From a virus, in IMG/VR virus record IMGVR_UViG_3300012920_000042, positions 1-59,817 of that record: DNA of 59,817 nucleotides. One strand, 5' to 3'. Under the pieces are notes generated by a model. That model was given only the letters and a program-made list of their open reading frames with translations, was not told where the DNA came from and did not search any database. Positions 21,472 through 29,698 of this stretch are shown here, one piece after another. The translations under genes were made by a program, and so were the position numbers. Numbering within the stretch: the stretch's first letter is position 1; each line of letters begins with the position of its first letter.

Positions 21472-22137
21472 TTATTTTTGTATAATTTTAGGTGGTACTT
21501 GCTGTTTTAATATTTGTCTTGATAGTGTTTTAGCAAATTTTTTGTGTGATTCTATGCCTGCATGTCCATCATCTGTGCGGTCAGTAGGAGTAAATCTTAA
21601 TACTTGTAGGTCATTCCAATGTGTTCTCTTTATGTTTTGCCATGGAATCATTGCGTGTACAACAATGCTTATACCTATATGCTTTAGGTACAAATCAATA
21701 TGAGACATGTATAATTGTGTACTAATCTCTGCATCTTCTTCTGTGTGTATGTGCTTATAGTATGCTTTTGAATCCTCAGTATCTTTCCAAGTACCTATTG
21801 CTGTTTGATGTTCTGTCCAAAACTTTCCTGTGATACGATCAGCAATTAACCATTTTTCTGTGGTATAAGGATCTTGTTGTGGCGTGTTAATTACACATGT
21901 TCTTGATGGATGTGACCACATAATAACTACAGCATCAGCAGGACTAAGTTTTGTTTGTAGTATGATATTCCAGATCTCTTTGTTACTTGCTCCTGGCGAG
22001 CCATAGTTTAGTGCAGAAGTTTTAAATTTTTCTGCTAGTAACTGAGGATAAGCATATAAACTAGGAGGACCGTGTTCTTGATAATCCGGCATGCCTACAC
22101 CGTAAGTAAAACTATCACCAAAACATAATATCCTCAT
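21472..22137 (-). CDS. SGNH/GDSL-like hydrolase
   Basis: 221 aa. Block I is CFGDSFTYG (Asp8-Ser9), the middle has NYGSPGASNKEI (Gly block), and the C-terminal DDGHAGIESHKKFA supplies Asp/His. These enzymes are esterases or acetyltransferase partners acting on polysaccharide or lipid O-acyl groups. It follows two glycosyltransferases in the same operon, so a glycan substrate is likely. It is one of several SGNH-fold proteins in the window. Confidence 0.75.
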   Translation of the reverse strand: MRILCFGDSFTYGVGMPDYQEHGPPSLYAYPQLLAEKFKTSALNYGSPGASNKEIWNIILQTKLSPADAVVIMWSHPSRTCVINTPQQDPYTTEKWLIADRITGKFWTEHQTAIGTWKDTEDSKAYYKHIHTEEDAEISTQLYMSHIDLYLKHIGISIVVHAMIPWQNIKRTHWNDLQVLRFTPTDRTDDGHAGIESHKKFAKTLSRQILKQQVPPKIIQK

Positions 22138-22146
22138 TGGAGGTCC

Positions 22147-23031
22147 TTACAACTCTATAATTTCATCGTCTGGTATTTCTGGCTCTTCTGCTTGTAATTG
22201 TCCTGCGCCTTTTACATCTTTAGGCCATACCATTTTCTCAAATGGATCTTGCTCACCTGCTTGTACTCTGTCCCACCAATGTGAATGTTGTCCTATTCTA
22301 TCAAGGAACCAAGCAATTTTATATGCACTACGCACTCTGGCTTGTTGAGCATCTGGGTGCGAAAAGTCTGCAGGGTCATCTGGATTACCTTCCATGTACT
22401 TTCTGTTTTGGAAAGTTTCATCATTGTTGTTGCCTGTTAAGTCTGCTCTGTCGTGTAAAAATTGAATATCTATTCTTTCAAAAATATCTAGCATGTATGC
22501 AATATGACTTAGCCAAGCATCGTTTTGTGCATTCAAACTTAAATGGTCCATAAGTCTAAACCAATCCATAGGAAGTATAGGCAGTATTGCATAAGGGTGT
22601 CCATTGTGATTATCTTTTGGTGCAAATAATTTGAACTGACCATTTTTACTTTCAATGACATCGTCCCAACCTTCTGTTTCCATTAGTGCATCATCGTTCC
22701 AAAAGAATATCCAAGAACCAGTTGCCGAAGAGGCTAATGTGTTTACATAGATGTTTAGTTTTTCATATCCCAATGGCTCAAAGATATTTGCTCTACATTC
22801 TACGTTGTTTTCTCTCATCATAGGAGCAATATGTTCTTCTATGTAAGGTCTTACTTCTTCATCATCGTCATCAAGTCCTAAAAGTATTTCAAGTCTACTT
22901 GGATCACTTGCTGTAGTAATTAAACTCTCTATACTTTTCTTTAGTACTTCTGTTCTACCTCTTGTTGGTAATAAAATAGATATAATTGTTTTGTCTATTT
23001 TACTTTCTATTGTTTTTACTTCTTCTGACAT
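22147..23031 (-). CDS. Family 2-like glycosyltransferase
   Basis: 294 aa. It opens with IISILLPTRGRTEVLKKSIE, the GT2 start, then LLGLDDDDEE and SWIFFWNDDALMETEGW (DxD-like metal site, NDD). It is acidic toward the C-terminus. It is probably cytoplasmic, acting with the upstream glycosyltransferase; the two genes overlap at TAATG. Confidence 0.7.
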   Translation of the reverse strand: MSEEVKTIESKIDKTIISILLPTRGRTEVLKKSIESLITTASDPSRLEILLGLDDDDEEVRPYIEEHIAPMMRENNVECRANIFEPLGYEKLNIYVNTLASSATGSWIFFWNDDALMETEGWDDVIESKNGQFKLFAPKDNHNGHPYAILPILPMDWFRLMDHLSLNAQNDAWLSHIAYMLDIFERIDIQFLHDRADLTGNNNDETFQNRKYMEGNPDDPADFSHPDAQQARVRSAYKIAWFLDRIGQHSHWWDRVQAGEQDPFEKMVWPKDVKGAGQLQAEEPEIPDDEIIEL

Positions 23032-23927
23032 TAGTATGCTTCTCCAGTTAATAGTTTTCTAATGTTGCCTCTGAAGGTATAATGTCCAACATGGTTAAGT
23101 GCTGTACGAGGATCTAACCAAACTTCGCCACCCATTTCTTGCCAACGCCTACAGAATGTGTAATCCTCTGACAAGTAACGTCTGCTTTCTGGGTCAATCA
23201 TTGTGTCAAACAATGCGTACATGTGTTTCTCAAATTTTTGGTCAACATTAATATCATTAGCATACTTTAAGTCTTGATGTGCATCAAACATTTGCTGTAT
23301 AGTTTCTTTTTTGATACACATAAAACCTGTGCCAGCATCTTTTAGTTTAATTAAATTATCTGCAATCTGTACCTGTGGTGTTCTATTGCCTTCCTCATCT
23401 TTTAAGAAGTCAAAGTTTACAACATAGTTTGAACTATGTCCTTCAATTGTATGTGCTGTTTCTTCTGGATTTGCTCTAGCGGCATTAATAATGCTATCCC
23501 AATTTACTGCCTTTTTAGGATATGCACCAACTGTAATAGGCTTATCATATGCAACCATTCGTAGTAAATCTTCTGGTTCAAACTCAATGTCAGCATCAAT
23601 AAAGAACAAGTGTGTTGCATCTGGATTTTCCATAAAGAAACTTACAAGTGTATTTCTGCCTCTTGTAATTAAACTTTCATTTGCTAGTGTGCTAATAGTA
23701 TAAGGAATATCATACTTGTTACACATGATTGCAGTTCTCATCATGCTTCTAAAATAAGGCTCGCCTAGTTGTCCACCATAACAAGGTGTTGCAATAAAGA
23801 TATGTTTCTTTCTAAGTAATCCAACAGGAATCTCAATCTTTTGATCAAGTAACCTATGCATTATTTCATCTGATGCTTGTTGAGGTTTTTTATTTGTTTG
23901 AGATTTTGCTTTATTTTTCTTTGCCAT
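23031..23927 (-). CDS. GT-A glycosyltransferase
   Basis: 298 aa. After a basic, low-complexity N-terminus (KKNKAKSQTNKKPQQ) there is HIFIATPCYGG, then THLFFIDADIEFEPEDLLRM with the DxD-type site (IDADIE), then VGAYPKK and a C-terminal HVGHYTFRG. This plan is frequent in marine phage glycosyltransferases. It is first in the operon with the GT2-like and SGNH genes. An AGGAC Shine-Dalgarno sequence is present; no clear promoter lies in 23928-24004, only a weak ATTAAATA. Confidence 0.7.
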   Translation of the reverse strand: MAKKNKAKSQTNKKPQQASDEIMHRLLDQKIEIPVGLLRKKHIFIATPCYGGQLGEPYFRSMMRTAIMCNKYDIPYTISTLANESLITRGRNTLVSFFMENPDATHLFFIDADIEFEPEDLLRMVAYDKPITVGAYPKKAVNWDSIINAARANPEETAHTIEGHSSNYVVNFDFLKDEEGNRTPQVQIADNLIKLKDAGTGFMCIKKETIQQMFDAHQDLKYANDINVDQKFEKHMYALFDTMIDPESRRYLSEDYTFCRRWQEMGGEVWLDPRTALNHVGHYTFRGNIRKLLTGEAY

Positions 23928-24004
23928 TGTGTCCTACTATAAAGTATGTGTTAAATGTATTTAATGATCTGCATGTATATTTTGCGGTGATTTTGGTAAC
24001 AACA

Positions 24005-24080
24005 TGGTGGAGGTGACAGGGGTCGAACCTGCGACCTTCTGGATGCAAACCAGACGCTCTCCCAACTGAGCTACACCCCC
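24005..24080 (-). tRNA. tRNA-Ala (TGC)
   Basis: 76 nt with encoded CCA. The acceptor GGGGGTG/CACCTCC includes the G3-U70 alanine identity pair. The anticodon arm is CTGG-TTTGCAT-CCAG, anticodon TGC. The T arm is complete (CAGG-TTCGAC-CCTG). Confidence 0.95.
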
Positions 24081-24088
24081 ACGGACAA

Positions 24089-24164
24089 TGGAGCTCTGAG
24101 TCAGGTTCGAACTGACGACCTATGGTTTACAAAACCATTGCTCTACCAACTGAGCTATCAGAGC
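24089..24164 (-). tRNA. tRNA-Thr (TGT)
   Basis: 76 nt with encoded CCA. The acceptor is GCTCTGA/TCAGAGC, the anticodon arm ATGGT-TTTGTAA-ACCAT (anticodon TGT), and the T arm GTCAG-TTCGAAC-CTGAC. It lies 8 nt upstream of tRNA-Ala in the same transcript. Confidence 0.95.
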
Positions 24165-24225
24165 CTTTTATTGTTCATTAGTATTTACAATGGAGGGTTT
24201 TGATGCGTGTAATATTTTGGTATGA

Positions 24226-24393
24226 TTACCTTTCGCCGAATGGCTTTTTGGATACAAACTGATTTAGTTTTTCTGCTTCTTCTAGTACTTGTTCAGTTGT
24301 AGGCATATCCTCAGGGTTTTTTGCTTTTGCCTGAAGTATCTCTTTTGCTTCTTTTACTAAGTCCAACCTAATTTCATAAGGTGTCTTTGACAT
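24226..24393 (-). CDS. Conserved 55-aa phage protein
   Basis: 55 aa, beginning MSKTPYEIRLDLVKEAKEIL and ending KPFGER. It is helical and charged. The opening resembles short proteins found throughout marine T4-like phages (TPYExRxDL), of unknown function. It has an AAAGGA Shine-Dalgarno sequence and a late promoter upstream. It lies just upstream of tRNA-Thr and may share the transcript with the tRNAs. Confidence 0.75.
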   Translation of the reverse strand: MSKTPYEIRLDLVKEAKEILQAKAKNPEDMPTTEQVLEEAEKLNQFVSKKPFGER

Positions 24394-24441
24394 GTTTTTT
24401 AAATCCTTTATAATAAATGATAAACAATTATTCTATACCAA

Positions 24442-24449
24442 TATTTATC
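24442..24449 (-). promoter_or_regulatory. Late promoter for the 55-aa gene and possibly the tRNAs
   Basis: GATAAATA on the minus strand with a leader of about 43 nt. It lies back-to-back with the plus-strand late promoter at 24488. Confidence 0.6.
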
Positions 24450-24487
24450 GTGTTGTGCCATTTAGGTTAAGCATAGTGTTAAGTTTT

Positions 24488-24495
24488 GATAAATA
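24488..24495 (+). promoter_or_regulatory. Late promoter with 5'-terminal leader hairpin
   Basis: GATAAATA, predicted +1 at 24501. The leader then folds a 7-bp hairpin ACTACAA/TTGTAGT (24502-24508, 24517-24523) starting at +2, before an AAGGA Shine-Dalgarno sequence. Confidence 0.65.
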
Positions 24496-24539
24496 TTCGC
24501 AACTACAATAATAATTTTGTAGTGTAACCAAGAAGGAAC

Positions 24540-24746
24540 ATGCCAACAAAATTTAAACCAAGCCAAACAACGTTTGTAAAAGGACAAGGTAAAGTTACCA
24601 ATCACTTTTACATCAAAAACACACCTAAAGAAGAATTAATAGATTATATCAACAAAGGCCAAAAGAAAAAGATAAAACAGAAGTGCAGGAATGAACTACA
24701 CAGACGTGGTATCAATTTAGTTTGGAAAACACCCGAAAATGATTGA
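24540..24746 (+). CDS. Small basic conserved phage protein
   Basis: 68 aa. It has an N-terminal MPTKFKPSQ and a C-terminal basic helix NKGQKKKIKQKCRNELHRRG. This layout (PTKFKPS ... KxKCRNELxRRGI) is one I recognise as recurring in T4-like marine phages; the function is unknown and nucleic-acid binding is possible. It overlaps the next gene by 8 nt. Confidence 0.75.
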   Translation: MPTKFKPSQTTFVKGQGKVTNHFYIKNTPKEELIDYINKGQKKKIKQKCRNELHRRGINLVWKTPEND

Positions 24747-24915
24747 TGGAGTAATACTTCTAGCCATAGTGATACCAGGTTTAATTGCTATCTGTCAGAT
24801 GATGTTTAATGTTATAAACAATGAAGGTGGCACAAAAGGTATTACTAAACCTTACAAAACAAAAAGCGGAAAGATGCATACTGCTCGTAAGGACAGAGAA
24901 AACTTTATAGTTTAG
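24739..24915 (+). CDS. Small membrane protein
   Basis: 58 aa. There is one transmembrane helix near the N-terminus (VILLAIVIPGLIAICQMMF) and a basic tail (KPYKTKSGKMHTARKDRE). It starts inside the previous gene (8-nt overlap) and ends 4 nt into the 3' end of the opposing gene. No family function is known. Confidence 0.7.
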   Translation: MIDGVILLAIVIPGLIAICQMMFNVINNEGGTKGITKPYKTKSGKMHTARKDRENFIV

Positions 24916-25292
24916 TTCCAATACATATCATACAAATCATACTCTAAGTTATATGCCTCAAACTCTCTTTTAGGGCATGTTACTTCCTCTTTTCTAATAT
25001 GTTGTTTTGCATGTACTAGTTCGTGTGCAAGTGTTACAATAACTTCTTTGTAATCATATGGAGTGTAGTGTTGATTAGGTATTTGAAATCCTTTTGCTAC
25101 TTCTATAACAATGTGTTCATCGTCACCATAGCAACCACCTGCAGAATTATCCTCTAATGATTTAGATATCCTAACTTCTATATCAATTTCTCTTTTTAAT
25201 CTACCTTTAAAAAAATGTTCTAAGCAGTCATGGCAAAATTGTTCTACTTTTCTTTTGTTTCTAATTTGCCCTGAAAGATAGATGTGTATCAT
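24912..25292 (-). CDS. HExxH zinc metallopeptidase-like protein
   Basis: 126 aa. The zinc motif LAHELVHAKQH (His90, Glu91, His94) sits in the C-terminal third, as in SprT-like and other minigluzincin folds. An acidic region DDEHIVIEVAKG precedes it. The ATG at 25292 overlaps the stop of the upstream PP-loop gene (TAATG), so the two are coupled; an in-frame TTG two codons earlier is less likely. The target is unknown. Confidence 0.7.
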   Translation of the reverse strand: MIHIYLSGQIRNKRKVEQFCHDCLEHFFKGRLKREIDIEVRISKSLEDNSAGGCYGDDEHIVIEVAKGFQIPNQHYTPYDYKEVIVTLAHELVHAKQHIRKEEVTCPKREFEAYNLEYDLYDMYWN

Positions 25293-26389
25293 TACCAATC
25301 AAAGTTATAAGTATTGCATACTTTTGGTTGACATTCTTGTACACTATTTAGAAGTGCTGTTTCTATTTCTTCATCATCACCGTGAAAAGTTAAGTTGTCT
25401 ACTTTTCTTGATTCTGCTCTTCTATCATAAGGATTGAATAGTTTAGGATTATACCAAGCAGTTTCTTTGGCAATATTCAATAAAGGTATTCTATACCTCT
25501 CATCAAATTCATCAAAGTTTCCTGTATGTGATGCAAGATGAAACTTTAAGTTTTCAAAGCCTGTACGTTTTGCAATAGGAAACAAATATTCAAAATCTTC
25601 AAAAGACTTATAGTAATTTTCTTTGTACCTGTGAGGGTTACGTTTTTGCCCACTTGATACTTGTAAACATTCTCCAAAAGACTCTATTGCATATTTGTTC
25701 TGATAATAACCTGCATACAATATTTCAGGTGTAAGCAAAAATGGATCTTTTATAATGTGCAATCCATGTTGTTGCTCTAAGTTAATAAATGGTGCATTGT
25801 AAATAAAATAAAATGCTGATGTAGAAAATCCTAATGCAACTTTCCTGTCGCCGTCAAAATAAAGTTTACGTTCTAAATAAACTGCACTTTGGTCTTGACT
25901 TACATAAACATATGGTGCCTCACCACCTAGCAAAAGTATTCTATCATTGAATTTAGAATTTTTAATTGCCGCTAATTGTAAAGATATTTGAGGACTGAGT
26001 GTGGCATATTTTCTTGTGTACTCTACTAGATTATTTTCAAAATGATCTCTTGCATCAATGTCCTCATAGTGTAATTCTAAATCTATCTTATCAGCAAACT
26101 GTTGTGCTGTAACTACATCGTCTGTGTTTAGAACTACTCCGTCCCATATAAATCTAAAGCAAACAGCATTCACATCTTTGCAAAATCTTTTTGCCAAGTT
26201 TGCTGAAAACTGGCTGTCAAGTCCTCCGCTCAAACATACAGTGACTCCTTCGAGACTGCCTAACTGTTCTTCAAATAAATCCATTAGGTTAGGTTGGCTA
26301 GGTTTAGTTAAGTAAACATCAGTAGAGCCCGACTCAAAGTCTAGTTCTATTGTTTTTGTGTTGCCGATTGATACAGTTGTATTTTCCAT
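25292..26389 (-). CDS. Asparagine-synthase-like ATP-pyrophosphatase (PP-loop) protein
   Basis: 365 aa. The PP-loop SGGLDS is at residues 54-59, followed by VNAVCFRFIW, DIDARDH and a long alpha/beta region with LLLGGEAPY. It lacks the glutaminase half of asparagine synthase, so it would adenylate an acid group and use ammonia or another donor. The C-terminus carries two cysteines (ECQPKVCNTY). It is followed by the coupled metallopeptidase gene. The substrate is unknown. Confidence 0.65.
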   Translation of the reverse strand: MENTTVSIGNTKTIELDFESGSTDVYLTKPSQPNLMDLFEEQLGSLEGVTVCLSGGLDSQFSANLAKRFCKDVNAVCFRFIWDGVVLNTDDVVTAQQFADKIDLELHYEDIDARDHFENNLVEYTRKYATLSPQISLQLAAIKNSKFNDRILLLGGEAPYVYVSQDQSAVYLERKLYFDGDRKVALGFSTSAFYFIYNAPFINLEQQHGLHIIKDPFLLTPEILYAGYYQNKYAIESFGECLQVSSGQKRNPHRYKENYYKSFEDFEYLFPIAKRTGFENLKFHLASHTGNFDEFDERYRIPLLNIAKETAWYNPKLFNPYDRRAESRKVDNLTFHGDDEEIETALLNSVQECQPKVCNTYNFDW

Positions 26390-26415
26390 TAAAGGTTTAA
26401 TTCCTTGACGTTTAT

Positions 26416-26423
26416 GATAAATA
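26416..26423 (+). promoter_or_regulatory. Late promoter for the subtilase gene
   Basis: GATAAATA with a leader of about 40 nt ending in TTGGAGAT before ATG 26470. A second TATAAATT lies 7 nt further on. Confidence 0.6.
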
Positions 26424-26469
26424 CTTAGTATAAATTAGTTTCAACAAAGAACTTTATTGGAGATAAAAC

Positions 26470-28029
26470 ATGGCAAGATACTTAGTTAGCATGAATAGTG
26501 CCGATGATACGGCGGCTCAGAGTGCGATTACTACAGCAGGTGCCACCGTTGTTCAAACGTTAGGATTTAACTTAACATATGAAATTGAAGCAACCGAGGC
26601 ACAAAAAGATGCTATAGTTGGTGTAACTGCCAGCCAAGATGCATCGGAATCAGTAACAGTTTCTGTACAAGCGGGAGCCACATTTGCAAAGACTCACTTA
26701 GATAGATGTATTCACTCTTCAGGTGAAAGACCTTGGAATCCAGCAAGAACTGGTGGTGGTAAGTTTGTATACCTAATAGACACAGGTATCAACTCTGCTC
26801 ACGCAGAATTTGACGGAAGACAAATTCAAAACTTATGGACAAACTTCGGAGACGATGATGCAGTAAGTGACTATGGTGATGAAGCAGGACACGGAACAGC
26901 AGTTGCGTCTATGATCATTGGTAAGAATATTGGTTCAGCACCAGATTGTATTTTGCAGAACGTAAAACTGTTTAACAGTAATGGTGGTTCTGTAACAATA
27001 GGTGAAATAATTAATTCTTTAAGTGCTGTACTTGTACACCACAAGGCTAATACACAATCAAATGTAAAATCAGTTTGTCTGCCATGGACAATACCTACTA
27101 ATACATTTGTTGATGCTAAAATTTTAGAAATGAATGCCGCAAACTTAGTTGTTGTAGCGGCGGCGGGTAACGACGGTGTCAATGTTAATACTAAATCTCC
27201 AGCAGGTGTTGACCAAATTGTTACAGTAGGTTCATTTAATTCAGACGAACAAGTAACATCATTTACTAACGCACCATACAGTTCAAGTAATAGTTTTATT
27301 AACTACGGTGCAGAACTTGATATTTTTGCATACGGTGTGAACATTGATGTTGCAGATTATTCAAACGTATCAAACTATGTTGCAAGTACAGGAACAAGTT
27401 TATCAGCAGGACTAGTTGCAGGTATTACTACACATTATGTAGAAAGAGATACATCAGCAACTTCAAGTGAGATTAAAGAAGAAATGCTAATGTCAGGTCA
27501 CGCCACAGGTATTTTCAACTTAACTTTTGATAACTCAGATCCAAATGTAGATTATACAGGTGTTTATAAGTCGGCTATCACAACTAAAAATGTTGACTCA
27601 AGAGTATTAACAACTGTACCATCAGGTAGAATTGCAAACGTTAAATATGGCGATGCGGCTAGTACAGTTGACTTAGGACTTAATTCTAATGCTACAAACA
27701 AGAAAGTATTAGACTTTGCTCCATTACCACCTTGGGTATCAATTGATTTAGATACAGGTATTGTAACTATTGATACAACTGATTCATCTAAGTGCCCGGC
27801 AGATAGAGCACCAGGTATTTACTTGTTTGCTATCAGAGGTAGTGTTGCAGGAACAGGTACTGATACTACAGCGGCAACAATGGTAGAAGAGTTTGCTATA
27901 GGACTTTATGCAAGTAATGTAAGCGAATTAGACATTGATCAAAACCCTAAAACATTCTATTACGATACAGATGACACAACGTACGACGAAGTTGTAAACT
28001 ACGAGAGTGCTTGTTTGTTTAAACCGTAA
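26470..28029 (+). CDS. Subtilisin-like (S8) serine protease
   Basis: 519 aa. The catalytic triad is intact: Asp104 in YLIDTGIN, His141 in AGHGTAVAS and Ser310 in GTSLSAG, with the oxyanion Asn in AAAGNDG. Residues 1-80 look like an inhibitor-type propeptide (SMNSADDTAAQSAI, VSVQAGATF). After about residue 340 a beta-rich C-terminal domain (SGRIANVKYG, LPPWVSIDLDTG) resembles cadherin/putative-Ig-like virion domains. No signal peptide is seen, so a virion-attached protease is more likely than a secreted one. It is read late. Confidence 0.85.
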   Translation: MARYLVSMNSADDTAAQSAITTAGATVVQTLGFNLTYEIEATEAQKDAIVGVTASQDASESVTVSVQAGATFAKTHLDRCIHSSGERPWNPARTGGGKFVYLIDTGINSAHAEFDGRQIQNLWTNFGDDDAVSDYGDEAGHGTAVASMIIGKNIGSAPDCILQNVKLFNSNGGSVTIGEIINSLSAVLVHHKANTQSNVKSVCLPWTIPTNTFVDAKILEMNAANLVVVAAAGNDGVNVNTKSPAGVDQIVTVGSFNSDEQVTSFTNAPYSSSNSFINYGAELDIFAYGVNIDVADYSNVSNYVASTGTSLSAGLVAGITTHYVERDTSATSSEIKEEMLMSGHATGIFNLTFDNSDPNVDYTGVYKSAITTKNVDSRVLTTVPSGRIANVKYGDAASTVDLGLNSNATNKKVLDFAPLPPWVSIDLDTGIVTIDTTDSSKCPADRAPGIYLFAIRGSVAGTGTDTTAATMVEEFAIGLYASNVSELDIDQNPKTFYYDTDDTTYDEVVNYESACLFKP

Positions 28030-28045
28030 ACAGTTTTAAATATAT

Positions 28046-28083
28046 AAAAACCGTGCTAAATAAAAAGACAGCACGGTTTTTTT
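28046..28083 (+). terminator. Rho-independent terminator of the subtilase gene
   Basis: A 12-bp stem AAAAACCGTGCT/AGCACGGTTTTT with a 12-nt A-rich loop and a run of seven T. The next gene's ATG follows at once (28084). Confidence 0.85.
28055..28062 (+). promoter_or_regulatory. Late-like promoter inside the terminator hairpin
   Basis: GCTAAATA spans the end of the 5' arm and the loop. The predicted +1 at 28068 leaves only the 3' arm in the new transcript, so initiation here escapes the terminator. Confidence 0.45.
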
Positions 28084-29124
28084 ATGAATATAGATCCTAC
28101 AACACACAGCACAGTTTATAATCCATTAAGTTCGCAAGGACAATGGGCACAACACCGTTTCGGTAAAAGAAACTACCCAGAATTAAACTTAGACTTAGAG
28201 ACTGTATTACATTCATTAGACAGTATCTCTGAAGGTTTCTTTGTGTTCGATCAACCTATATATTTGAAAAGTACTTATGGTGATGCTGGGCTATGGAAAG
28301 ATGCAACAAGGATATCTAAACTAGTTGGTGGTATGTTGACTATTTCAACTTACGGAATGATACCATCTAAAACTGTTGAAACACTTAAACAACATCAAGC
28401 AATGATACATGTATTTTGTGACGGCTTTGAACAAGAGTGTGGTAAAATATTCCAGGGACAAACATGGGAGTCTGTTGCTAATGTGCTTAGTTTAGCCAAC
28501 TCTAATGCAATGGTAGAGTTTTTTGTATACGAACACAATCAACATCAAATACCTTTTATTGCAACATTCTGTGCTCAAAGGAGTGTAAAAATAAAATTTA
28601 CACCAGGCATACAAAATGATAACATAGGATCTGTAGTAATTGATCAAGATGGTAATTGGCTATATGATGTTATTCCTGTTGACTTAGAAACAGAAATGCT
28701 TGATGATGATTATGATCATGTACAATTACGAGATATAAAAGATAGATTTAGTAATTTAAAACCTAAGAAGTTAAAGAGGCATTTGTCTAATTACAATAGT
28801 TTGAGAACATTTGTAGGACAAAAACAAGGCAGAGGATTATTGCAATCTCCTATGGTAAGTCACCTAATCAAACATCCACAATTACAAAAATTTGACAACC
28901 CAAACAAAGATGATATACACATCACACCTTCAGGTCATGTAACTGAAAATGGCGAAGAGTATTACATGTTTCTAAACATGTTGAGCCCAGATTGGCAAAT
29001 GACAAATAAGACAGTATCTAAAATAGACCCAACTGACGAATACGCACTTAAAACACTTTACTATGCACAAAAGTTTGATGATGTGTTTTTAAAAGATAGA
29101 CAAGTAAGAAATTACTTTACTTAG
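28084..29124 (+). CDS. Protein of unknown function with a radical-SAM-barrel-like pattern
   Basis: 346 aa. The alternating strand/helix rhythm in residues 40-170 (FFVFDQPIYLKS, LTISTYGMIPSKTVETLKQ, MIHVFCDGF, MVEFFVYEHNQ) resembles the barrel of radical SAM enzymes (TNG, dG and N.xE positions). The CxxxCxxC cluster motif is missing. It is either a degenerate member or a lookalike. It starts directly after the terminator and has no clear Shine-Dalgarno sequence. It ends tail-to-tail with the PAAR gene (8-nt overlap). Confidence 0.45.
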   Translation: MNIDPTTHSTVYNPLSSQGQWAQHRFGKRNYPELNLDLETVLHSLDSISEGFFVFDQPIYLKSTYGDAGLWKDATRISKLVGGMLTISTYGMIPSKTVETLKQHQAMIHVFCDGFEQECGKIFQGQTWESVANVLSLANSNAMVEFFVYEHNQHQIPFIATFCAQRSVKIKFTPGIQNDNIGSVVIDQDGNWLYDVIPVDLETEMLDDDYDHVQLRDIKDRFSNLKPKKLKRHLSNYNSLRTFVGQKQGRGLLQSPMVSHLIKHPQLQKFDNPNKDDIHITPSGHVTENGEEYYMFLNMLSPDWQMTNKTVSKIDPTDEYALKTLYYAQKFDDVFLKDRQVRNYFT

Positions 29125-29407
29125 GATTTACTATAACAGTAGGCGAACCTGCCATTACAGGATGTATACAAGTAGCCTTAGAAGCCGTCATAACTGTAAC
29201 AGGTTTTCCCATTGCTAATACTCTTAGAGCACAAGAAGTAGGATCTATATTTGGTTTGGCATGCAAGTTCTCACCATGAGGTGTAACTTCGTCTCCTGCA
29301 ACACTTATTGGTGAGCCTTCTACTAAAACAGTAGGTGCACCAGGACCTAATATAATACCACCTGGTCCTGCAAATGAAACTCCAACTTTTCCTGCTCCTG
29401 TAATCAT
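29117..29407 (-). CDS. PAAR-repeat spike tip protein (T4 gp5.4 type)
   Basis: 96 aa. PAAR-like beta turns are visible: GPGAPTVLVEGSPISVAGD, VTPHGENLHAKP, then CALRVLAMGKPVTVM and CIHPVMAGSPTVIV. The His and Cys residues (His44, His49 and the late Cys-x-His) form the zinc site. It would sharpen the tail spike tip. The start at 29407 is fixed by a late octamer 5 nt upstream; the longer frame to 29530 would read through the promoter and a terminator hairpin. Confidence 0.85.
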   Translation of the reverse strand: MITGAGKVGVSFAGPGGIILGPGAPTVLVEGSPISVAGDEVTPHGENLHAKPNIDPTSCALRVLAMGKPVTVMTASKATCIHPVMAGSPTVIVNPK

Positions 29408-29412
29408 ACTAT

Positions 29413-29420
29413 TATTTATC
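29413..29420 (-). promoter_or_regulatory. Late promoter, leaderless type (PAAR gene)
   Basis: GATAAATA, ATAGT, then ATG at 29407 on the minus strand, immediately after the terminator hairpin. Confidence 0.8.
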
Positions 29421-29425
29421 AAAGG

Positions 29426-29447
29426 AAAAGGGACCGAAGTCCCTTTT
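29426..29447 (-). terminator. Terminator with cUUCGg tetraloop
   Basis: A 9-bp stem AAAAGGGAC/GTCCCTTTT closing a TTCG loop on the minus strand, 10 nt after the stop of the 51-aa gene. The T run follows within the stem; on the plus strand it could also act for readthrough. Confidence 0.8.
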
Positions 29448-29456
29448 CTAGTATCC

Positions 29457-29612
29457 TTAAGGATAGTAAGGATTGTTTGTGATATAGTCAGGTAGTTCGG
29501 TTTTTTCATAGCGAACACCTCTGTAAACATATTCCACAGTTTTGCCTTGATCTTTCTTAAGTTGTTGTTTTACAGCACGTCGAATGAGTGCTTTCTCTTG
29601 ATACTTAGTCAT
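29457..29612 (-). CDS. 51-aa protein under glutamine riboswitches (DUF4278-like end)
   Basis: 51 aa. It opens MTKYQEKALIRRAVKQQLKK, a basic helix, then VEYVYRGVRYEKTELP, which resembles the YRG-x-x-Y motif of DUF4278-type short proteins. In cyanobacteria, riboswitches of this class stand before short ORFs and before the glutamine-synthetase inactivating factor gene; the small basic character here would fit a regulator of nitrogen metabolism, but that is inference. The start has AAGGAG 5 nt away. The gene ends at a strong terminator, so it is a one-gene unit. Confidence 0.7.
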   Translation of the reverse strand: MTKYQEKALIRRAVKQQLKKDQGKTVEYVYRGVRYEKTELPDYITNNPYYP

Positions 29613-29633
29613 ATCATCTCCTTTTACAAAGAT

Positions 29634-29692
29634 GCGTTCCTTCGGATTAATTTCCTACTTCCGTTCACTGCTACATTTAGAGTGAATGAACG
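29634..29692 (-). promoter_or_regulatory. Glutamine riboswitch aptamer (second, gene-proximal)
   Basis: A three-way junction closed by CGTTC/GAACG. Its P2 hairpin is TTCACT/AGTGAA, its P3 hairpin GGA/TCC, and its junction strands are ACGGAAGTAG and CGAAGGAACGC. These strands are the conserved core of the glnA-type glutamine riboswitch. It ends about 22 nt before the ATG of the 51-aa gene. Confidence 0.8.
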
Positions 29693-29698
29693 AGTTCG

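Noticed and set aside
29408-29530. N-terminal extension of the PAAR gene
   Set aside because: The extra codons run through a late promoter and a strong terminator and overlap the 51-aa gene in another frame.
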